Below, in pieces: positions 1 to 6,000 of a DNA stretch of 6,375 bases (positions are counted from its first letter, which is position 1; every line of letters starts with the position of its first letter). The notes beneath the pieces are model-generated. The model had not been told where the DNA came from. It saw only the letters and a list, made by a program, of their open reading frames with translations, and searched no databases. A program made the position numbers and the translations under genes. The stretch is from Methanobacteriota archaeon (GTDB lineage Archaea > Thermoplasmatota > Poseidoniia > Poseidoniales > Thalassarchaeaceae), in the NCBI GenBank assembly GCA_002719615.1, contig PBHZ01000016.1, positions 72,606-78,980 of the forward strand. The letters are read 5' to 3'.

Positions 1-2
1 TT

Positions 3-929
3 ATTTTTTTCTTTTTGAGTTCTCAGATGCTTCTATTTGTTCCTCCAAGTGCTGCACAAGAAATACTTCCTGGAATCGAGTTGGAATGTTCCAGAAGTTA
101 TATCACAATAGACTTTGGAGAAGATTCTTCCCCTGAAGCTGAACTAATAGATTGTATACTAACTAATGACCGACCTTATGTTGAAGATGTTGCTCTGGAA
201 TATGTTTCTGAAGATATCGAAGTAACCGGTCCAGGAAGCCTTACAGTGGAAGGAGGTGATGATGTTTCTTTTCAGGTTATCATTGACCTAGATAGTGGAT
301 TAAGTCCACAGACATATACATTGAATATAACCGCAGAGGTCGTATCTGCAGTGGGAATACCAATGGGATTTTTAACCGATATTGAAGAATGGTTAGTTGA
401 AATAGAAATAATCGAATATACCAATTGTGATGTCGCCTACAGTATGAATTCACTAAATGTCGGAGCTGGAGAAAATGCTTTATTTACAGCATCTTATAGC
501 TGCGAAAGTAATGTCGATAAGGAATTAGATGTGGAAGTACATCTTGTAGAGAAGAATGAAAATTATGAAAGCGCTTGGGAATCTGGATTTAATGTAATCA
601 GTGAAAAATGCACTGTTATGATAACCGAAGGTGATGGGTTTGAAAATTGTGAATTTGAATTAACTACTCCTTCAAATATAGACCAAAATTTCGAAGGTTG
701 TTTAATAGTTTTAGATGAAAGAAAACTAACTGCTGGATCCTGTCAAAATGAAAACTCATTAGAATTTATTGTTGAACACAGAGATAGTGGATTAATTAAT
801 GGAGTCGGAGGAAATATAAGTGCTTTAGAGGATTATAATATTTCTGAAGAGCAAGTGTTGGTTGCCGGTGGAGGTTTTGTTGCTTTGTCGGTGTTATTTA
901 TTACTGTAGTTAGATATAGAAGAAGATAA
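3..929 (+). CDS. Exported single-pass membrane protein with Cys-rich ectodomains (5' end outside window)
   Basis: The protein is not assigned to a named family. The frame stays open to the left edge (codons reading I-F-F-F before the TTG at 15), so the true start lies upstream and the TTG is internal. The first visible residues are hydrophobic and end in PPSAAQ, which fits the end of a Sec signal peptide with cleavage near SAAQ. Counting from the TTG as residue 1, residues 20-133 look like a beta-sandwich with C25 and C47, and the phrase SPQTYTLNITA recalls NEW3/CARDB-type domains. Residues 137-255 form a second domain with C138, C163, C199, C212, C229 and C243. All eight cysteines lie outside the membrane and could pair as disulfides. 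Asn-X-Ser/Thr sequons occur at N104, N267 and N275. One membrane helix (about 281-299) is followed by RYRRR, placing the bulk outside the cell. It converges on the ATPase gene with six bases between stops. Likely a surface or binding protein; the ligand is unknown. Confidence 0.8.
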   Translation: MFFFLSSQMLLFVPPSAAQEILPGIELECSRSYITIDFGEDSSPEAELIDCILTNDRPYVEDVALEYVSEDIEVTGPGSLTVEGGDDVSFQVIIDLDSGLSPQTYTLNITAEVVSAVGIPMGFLTDIEEWLVEIEIIEYTNCDVAYSMNSLNVGAGENALFTASYSCESNVDKELDVEVHLVEKNENYESAWESGFNVISEKCTVMITEGDGFENCEFELTTPSNIDQNFEGCLIVLDERKLTAGSCQNENSLEFIVEHRDSGLINGVGGNISALEDYNISEEQVLVAGGGFVALSVLFITVVRYRRR

Positions 930-935
930 GATTAT

Positions 936-2303
936 TTATTTTCTATTTTTTCTCGCTTTTCTTCTACTTTTCTTTGATTTGCCGCTGTTATATTCCCATT
1001 GTCTACCAGATCTGCTGCGCCATTGGTCTAATTCTTCATCACCAAACGAGGTGCGCTCAATTTTTTTTCGAAGTGCTCTTGGAACATCATGTATTGAGTT
1101 TACTTTTAATTTTAAATTCAGATCTTGTTCTAATTGCCGTATGGATTCGCCCTTAGTTCCTACCATAGCCCCTATTGCTGATTCATTGATGAAAATTTCT
1201 GCGGATGAATCGGTTAAAAATTTTGCATGTGGTACAGGAATACCCGTTAATCTTGAAATTTCCCGTTTTAGTTGTTCGGAGGCTAATTTCATCGCCGGGC
1301 TACCTCCTTCTCCATCCTCAAAATTTACTGGTACTACGGCTATTTCTGAGCCAAATGCAAACATTTCATGAGTTATCTTACCTGATGGAAACTCCTTGAT
1401 TTCAATTACTGGTCTACTTAAATCTGCTTCCATACCCGTGGGCGCTCTTACAACCATTTTTAATTCAAGAACTTGATGTACTTTCCCTTTTTCTATGTGA
1501 ATTACTGTGTCAAGTACTTGCGATATCAAACCTAATTCAACTTTCCCAACTAAGCGTTGAATAGCCTCTAAAGCACTATTGGCATGAGTGACTCCTAATA
1601 ATCCGACTCCAGCTAGTCTTACATCTCCAAATATTTCAAAATCTCTTGCTCTTCGGACTTCATCGAATATAACAAAATCGGGTCTAACTAAAAAAATTAC
1701 TTCTGCAGTTTTTTCTAAATCTCCTTCTAGAGGAGCATACTGTGTGACTCTTTGAGGAACCTGGAGATCTCTTGGAGCCTCCATGGTCTTTACCATTGCC
1801 CCCACTTCTGAGTCAAGATAAGCGGCTATTGCTTGTGCGAATGTTGTTTTTCCTGAACCTGGACGCCCAACAACGAAAACTCCTCGATGATGATCTTTTA
1901 GTCTATTCATTAATTCATCATTTAAATTATAATCTGATATTTGTAGATGAGCTACCGGCCTAACTACAGTTATTTCCCATGCATCTGAAAAGGGTGGCCA
2001 TGCACAGGTTATTCTCAAATCACCTATCTGCATTATTTTACAACCGGTTCGTTCTATTTCAACAAAACAATCCGACCTAGTCTCATTTTGTTCTATTACT
2101 AAAGATAATTCCTCGGAGAGTTGTTCTAATTTTGGTTTTGTCCAAATTTTATCTTCTAGTTGTTTTAGAGATAACGAAGATATATGTCCACACTTAACTC
2201 TGGTTGAACATTCTGCCTTGAGAAAAGCGGTGGAAACAGTTTCATCGATTAACAAATTTTCGATGCTTGCTGGTATTGGAGGGTGGTCCCCGAACGCTGC
2301 CAT
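936..2303 (-). CDS. PINA-family (COG1855-like) RecA-fold ATPase with KH domain, lacking the PIN domain
   Basis: A 455-residue cytoplasmic ATPase of the archaeal PilT-like family whose usual order is PIN nuclease, ATPase, KH. The best-studied relative, Sulfolobus islandicus PINA, is a hexameric ATPase that binds the Holliday-junction resolvase Hjc and drives branch migration. Visible here are the pre-ATPase module with WPPFSDAWEITVVRP (102-116), Walker A GRPGSGKT (146-153), VKTMEAPRDL (171-180), Walker B VIFDE (211-215), RLAGVGLLGVTHA (229-241) with H240, and ELGLISQVLDTV (256-267). A KH-type GTKG loop lies at 382-385, followed by a Lys/Arg-rich tail (about 429-455). The family is normally over 600 residues. 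This copy begins at the linker just after where PIN should end, and no PIN acidic residues are seen. An in-frame TGA two codons upstream of the ATG rules out a longer start in this frame. It is divergent from the MOSC gene and convergent with the left-edge gene. The family call is secure; the DNA-repair role is transferred by homology. Confidence 0.92.
   Translation of the reverse strand: MAAFGDHPPIPASIENLLIDETVSTAFLKAECSTRVKCGHISSLSLKQLEDKIWTKPKLEQLSEELSLVIEQNETRSDCFVEIERTGCKIMQIGDLRITCAWPPFSDAWEITVVRPVAHLQISDYNLNDELMNRLKDHHRGVFVVGRPGSGKTTFAQAIAAYLDSEVGAMVKTMEAPRDLQVPQRVTQYAPLEGDLEKTAEVIFLVRPDFVIFDEVRRARDFEIFGDVRLAGVGLLGVTHANSALEAIQRLVGKVELGLISQVLDTVIHIEKGKVHQVLELKMVVRAPTGMEADLSRPVIEIKEFPSGKITHEMFAFGSEIAVVPVNFEDGEGGSPAMKLASEQLKREISRLTGIPVPHAKFLTDSSAEIFINESAIGAMVGTKGESIRQLEQDLNLKLKVNSIHDVPRALRKKIERTSFGDEELDQWRSRSGRQWEYNSGKSKKSRRKARKNRK
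941..976 (+). terminator. Putative poly-T archaeal terminator of the left-edge gene
   Basis: A pyrimidine-rich stretch 12 bases after the stop of the left-edge membrane-protein gene holds T runs at 946-951, 957-960, 968-971 and 973-975. Archaeal RNA polymerase commonly stops at such T tracts without needing a hairpin. The same bases encode, on the other strand, the Lys/Arg-rich C-terminal tail of the ATPase, so the T-richness may partly reflect AAA/AAG/AGA codons. No transcript data support it. Confidence 0.4.
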
Positions 2304-2358
2304 ATGTCATCCAATAGGTCAAAGGATATGATGATTCAGACAAATATGACAAAAAAAC

Positions 2359-2368
2359 AATTAAAAAC
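2359..2368 (+). promoter_or_regulatory. Possible TATA box for the MOSC gene
   Basis: An A/T-only core (aattaaaaac) lies in the divergent intergenic region. A start site about 25-30 bases downstream, near 2388-2393, would give a leader of roughly 30 bases before the GTG at 2421. It would also fall after the ATG at 2379, favouring the GTG as start. The whole region is A-rich, so the assignment is weak. No clear TATA box or strong Shine-Dalgarno site was seen for the divergent ATPase gene, only a weak GGATG ahead of its ATG. Confidence 0.3.
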
Positions 2369-2420
2369 AAAAAATACTATGTATCGATATCATTATCTTC
2401 TCTTACTGATTGAGCATTTC

Positions 2421-2879
2421 GTGGGACAGGTGGTTTCTTTGAATATTAATCCCCTGGGGGGCGTCCCCAAATATCCTGTAAATCAGATTATAATTCACCC
2501 TAATGGTGTTGAAGGAGATAAGCAAAATGATTTAAAATATCATGGAGGACCTACTAGGGCTGTATGTTTGTTTTCTTTGGAAAGAATTGAACAATTACAG
2601 TTAGAAGGGCATCCAATCAGTATTGGAAGTACAGGTGAAAATATTACCATAAAGGGTATTGACTGGAATATTCTAGAAATAGGAATGAAAATTGGTATTG
2701 GTGATGTTGTATTAGAATTAACAAATACTGCACCTCCTTGTAAAACAATCATTGAGTCATTTAATGATGGTAGGTTCAGTCGTATTCTTGAAAAAAAACA
2801 TCCAGGGTGGTCAAGATGGTATGCTTCAGTCATTAAAGAAGGAATAGTAAATTCAAATGATTTGGTTTCACTTGAATAG
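2421..2879 (+). CDS. Stand-alone MOSC-domain protein (YiiM-like)
   Basis: A 152-residue single-domain protein. MOSC domains are related to the C-terminal domain of molybdenum-cofactor sulfurase; they carry sulfur or bind the cofactor through a conserved cysteine, and small free-standing members are thought to act in sulfur/Moco-linked redox or detoxification reactions in the cytoplasm. Numbered from the GTG, visible family marks are the start GQVVSLNINPLGGVPK, the GVEGD motif (29-33), HGGPTRAVCLFS (41-52), GSTGENITIKG (69-79), the key APPCKTI with C107, and SRWYASVIKEG near the end. The frame runs back to 2283, but homologues begin at the equivalent of VGQVV. The longer start would overlap the divergent ATPase gene and add a poor-quality N-terminus, so the GTG at 2421 is preferred; ATG at 2379 is an alternative. 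No strong Shine-Dalgarno site precedes the GTG. The substrate is unknown, and no molybdoenzyme gene is nearby. Confidence 0.88.
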   Translation: MGQVVSLNINPLGGVPKYPVNQIIIHPNGVEGDKQNDLKYHGGPTRAVCLFSLERIEQLQLEGHPISIGSTGENITIKGIDWNILEIGMKIGIGDVVLELTNTAPPCKTIIESFNDGRFSRILEKKHPGWSRWYASVIKEGIVNSNDLVSLE

Positions 2880-2896
2880 TGTGTTTATTCATCATT

Positions 2897-2908
2897 CTTG
2901 AAATACAT
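2897..2908 (+). promoter_or_regulatory. Possible TATA box for tRNA-Leu
   Basis: An AT-rich stretch (cttgaaatacat) sits about 23-34 bases before the tRNA 5' end, the spacing expected for an archaeal TATA element upstream of a tRNA. The position fits, but the motif is short and the surrounding DNA is AT-rich, so this is tentative. Confidence 0.3.
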
Positions 2909-2930
2909 TACATTACCCGGTTACTTGCAA

Positions 2931-3015
2931 GCAGAGGTACCCGAGTGGTCAAAGGGGCTGGGATGAGGTCCCAGTGCGTAGTGCTTCGCAGGTTCAAATC
3001 CTGTCCTCTGCACCA
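2931..3015 (+). tRNA. tRNA-Leu: tRNA-Leu(GAG) with encoded CCA
   Basis: A complete type II tRNA that reads CUC/CUU leucine codons. The acceptor stem GCAGAGG (2931-2937) pairs perfectly with CCTCTGC (3005-3011), followed by discriminator A3012 and an encoded CCA (3013-3015). The D stem is CCC/GGG (2940-2942 with 2954-2956). The anticodon stem CTGGG (2958-2962) pairs with CCCAG (2970-2974) around the loop ATGAGGT, with T before and G after the anticodon GAG at 2965-2967. The extended variable arm (2975-2987) can form GCG/TGC with a TAG loop. The T stem GCAGG (2988-2992) pairs with CCTGT (3000-3004) around TTCAAAT. The long variable arm, A73 and GAG anticodon all fit leucine. No intron is present. 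It lies 51 bases after the MOSC stop and converges on the giant surface-protein gene. Confidence 0.97.
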
Positions 3016-3054
3016 CCCAAATAATCTACCGATACCTCTGATTGATGTAGGGAG

Positions 3055-3080
3055 ATGAGTGGCCAAAAAGGCCAACTCAT
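3055..3080 (-). terminator. Hairpin at the stop of the giant surface-protein gene
   Basis: ATGAGT-GGCC (3055-3064) is complementary to GGCC-A-ACTCAT (3070-3080), with one bulged base and a five-base loop that reads TTTTT on the minus strand. The hairpin overlaps the TGA stop (3077-3079) of the minus-strand gene and lies 40 bases past the tRNA on the plus strand, so it sits exactly between two convergent transcription units. It could mark or protect RNA 3' ends from either side. The T run is in the loop, not after the stem, so it is not a classic bacterial intrinsic terminator. Confidence 0.4.
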
Positions 3081-6000
3081 TCCTTACGGCGTCCTGTAAC
3101 AATTATCGCAGCACCCAACAACGAAACTATTCCCATTACAGAAGAGAAGCCAGGTAAGAAACTACCACCGTCTTCCTTTTCTGTTCTAAATGGATCATCA
3201 GGATAATCATCAGAGTTGTCTCCCACTCCGTCACCATCTGAATCTGTATCTTCTGTTGAATCGTTGGGGAATGCATCAGAGCTATCTCCAACTCCGTCAC
3301 CATCTGAATCTTTTTGTTCTGTTGAATCGTTTGGCAATTCATCAGTGTTATCTCCCACTCCGTCACCATCTGAATCAGTAGTTTCTAATGGATCATATGG
3401 GAAGGCATCAGAGTTATCTCCGACTCCGTCATCATCAGAATCTGTATCTTCTGTTGAATCGTTTGGGAATGCATCAGAGTTATCCCCAACTCCATCACCA
3501 TCATAATCTGACCATTCATTGATATCACTGGGGAATACATCAGAGTTATCTCCGACTCCGTCACCATCTGAATCTACTCTTTCTGAAGCATCATCAGGGA
3601 ATACATCAGAGTTATCCCCAACTCCATCACCATCAGAATCCATGGTTTCTGATGAATCAAGCGGGAATACATCTACCGAATCCATTACTCCATCGCCATC
3701 ATCGTCTGTATCTGCATTATCTCCTACTCCGTCACCATCTGTATCATATTGTTCATTTGGATTGTTAGGGAATGCATCTACGTTATCTCCTACTCCATCA
3801 TTATCAGAATCAGAAGATTCATTTGGATTTAGAGGTAGCCCATCTTCTTCATTTGGTATACCATCTCCATCAGCATCGTCGTCGGAATTATCACCAATTC
3901 CATCGCCATCGATGTCTGACCATTCAGTAGAGTTGTTAGGGAATACATCGGAATTGTCTCCTACTCCGTCACCATCTGTATCATTCCATTCATTTGGATC
4001 TGCGGGGAATGCATCATTATCATTGTCAATTCCATCGCCATCATCATCATTGTCTGATTCATCATCTATTCCATCATTATCATCATCGGTATCATTGTTA
4101 TTACCAACTCCGTCACCATCTGTATCTAGCCATTCGTCAGGGTCTTCTGGGAACGCATCAGAGTTATCTCCAACTCCGTCACCATCTGTATCTAACCATT
4201 CAGTTGGATCATATGGGAACGCATCATCTTCGTCAGAAATTCCGTCCATATCATAATCATAGGGCTGACAGGTTCCTTCTAAGAAATAGCCTTGAGTTAA
4301 TAATTGCTCTTCGTTTCTATCAAATATTTCAATATAAATTGATAAGTTACATGTGTGTATATCTGTTAACACAGTGAAAGTTGGTAATATTTCATCATTA
4401 TGTTCTTCAATGATTACATGTGACCAATCGTCGTCATTATCGTACCCATCAACATATACACCATAAATAACCAGATATTCTTGATAGCTCAAATTGGTCA
4501 GAGTAATTTGGAAGGTTTGTATGGTCATCGTCTCATTGAAAGTTTCTTCCATCACATCTGTTAACTGACCAAATTCTTCTGAAACTAAATCATACTGTTC
4601 TAATTCTAAAATCGGATCTGGAATATTAGCCAATAACCAGGTAATGTGGATTGAATAATTACCATCTACTAGATTAAATTCAGTAGATGGAACGAAAGAG
4701 TCATTCTCACTATCAGTTACTTCAAGGGAATGTACCAAAATATCATTGTTTTCTGGTACATAAAAGTGCCATGGAACCAAATCATCAACTTCGATATCAG
4801 TAATTATAGTTGATATTTCTACACCCTGTATGTTGAAATATTCCAAAATCCATGAGCCTGTAAAAATTGGTGTTGCTGAAGTATTACTTAGAATTGGGAT
4901 ATCGTATCTATATGATTCAAATACCTCTCCATTCAAAAGGAATTCTGGGGCTTCGTCGCCATCGTCATCTGCATATGAATTATATGCATCCTCAGCCATA
5001 GCAGCCTCTGATACATTTAGAATACCGTCCATATTACCAAACACTGCATCCAAATATAACTTGAAATCATCATCAAGGTCGTATGAGAATGGTATAACTA
5101 ATTCATAGTCTTGGGAATATAAATTATCATTAATTAATACTAATTCAAGTTCAACATCGAAAGATTCCGTAAAGTCAGAAACATCATTTTGACATGGTCC
5201 CTGTTCATAATAATCTCTGGTCATTACTTCATACATTTCTTCTTCATGTTCAAATGATAGTTTTGTTTCAAATGATATTCCACAATACCAGTGAGGAACA
5301 CTCATGTTAATATCAATGACTACAGTTGAATTGTCCTGTACAGGCCAGAAAAGGGTCTCGTCATATAATACATTTTCATACATATATGCCTTTACCGACA
5401 TTTCATACCAAATTCCAATTTCGAGATCAGAGATTTCTAATCTCATTTCATAATCTCCTTCTTCTTCAACCATATTATTCCACCCTTCATCCAAGTCTAG
5501 CCAGGTGCCATTATCATTCATAGAGAAGTTATACCATCCTGCTGGCATTTCTTCACAAGGTGCATAAAGGCTGAATCCGTTGCCTCTAATACTTGACCAT
5601 CCATTTGATGTATTTACATACAGATTGGATGTAACATAAATATCACATACAAACTGATCAATAGTAATATTCCAAGGTAATTGTTGTATGTCGTCATCAT
5701 CTTGAATCCATGTTATACTATATTGATCAGAATTAGACCAATCGTTGTCTGTTATTATTTGATATTCAAGTTCAAACTCATATCCTTCTGGGATATTTCC
5801 ATTAAAGTAATTTATTTCCCAAAATAATTCGGTAGTTCCTGCATCAATATCATCATATTGTATCCAATTACCATCTGAATCAAGTGCATAATAATCAACT
5901 TCATAACAATCTGGGTTGTAGAAATTCCAATTATTTCCATAGAGATAATTCATAGAACCGCCGGTTGTATTGTATATGTTTGCATTGAAGTTTACATTGC

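Noticed and set aside
15..17. TTG at 15 as the start of the left-edge gene
   Set aside because: Codons upstream are in frame and hydrophobic (I-F-F-F), matching the body of a signal peptide; the start is most likely outside the window.
974..1399. Plus-strand open frames inside the ATPase gene
   Set aside because: They are short shadows of a strongly conserved minus-strand gene and show no recognisable domain.
2283..2420. N-terminal extension of the MOSC protein to an ATG at 2283 (or 2379)
   Set aside because: The extension overlaps the divergent ATPase start, has low-complexity composition, and lies before the point where MOSC homologues begin; GTG 2421 is the better start.
2931..3015. tRNA-Leu as an integration site of a mobile element
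   Set aside because: No integrase gene and no second copy of the tRNA 3' end occur in the window.
2908..3102. Minus-strand open frame containing GQDLNLRS-like text
   Set aside because: It is the antisense of tRNA-Leu; this phrase is a well-known spurious translation of tRNA complements. It also overlaps the end of the surface-protein gene.
3216..4256. Plus-strand open frames with repeated SELSPTPSPSES
   Set aside because: They are the antisense reading of the TSP3 array. The repeat and lack of stops follow from the coding strand, whose product is a recognisable Ca-binding repeat with a sensible anchor.
3190..4261. Regular 66-bp repeats as a possible CRISPR array
   Set aside because: The units are contiguous, in-frame and protein-coding, with no unique spacers between conserved repeats.
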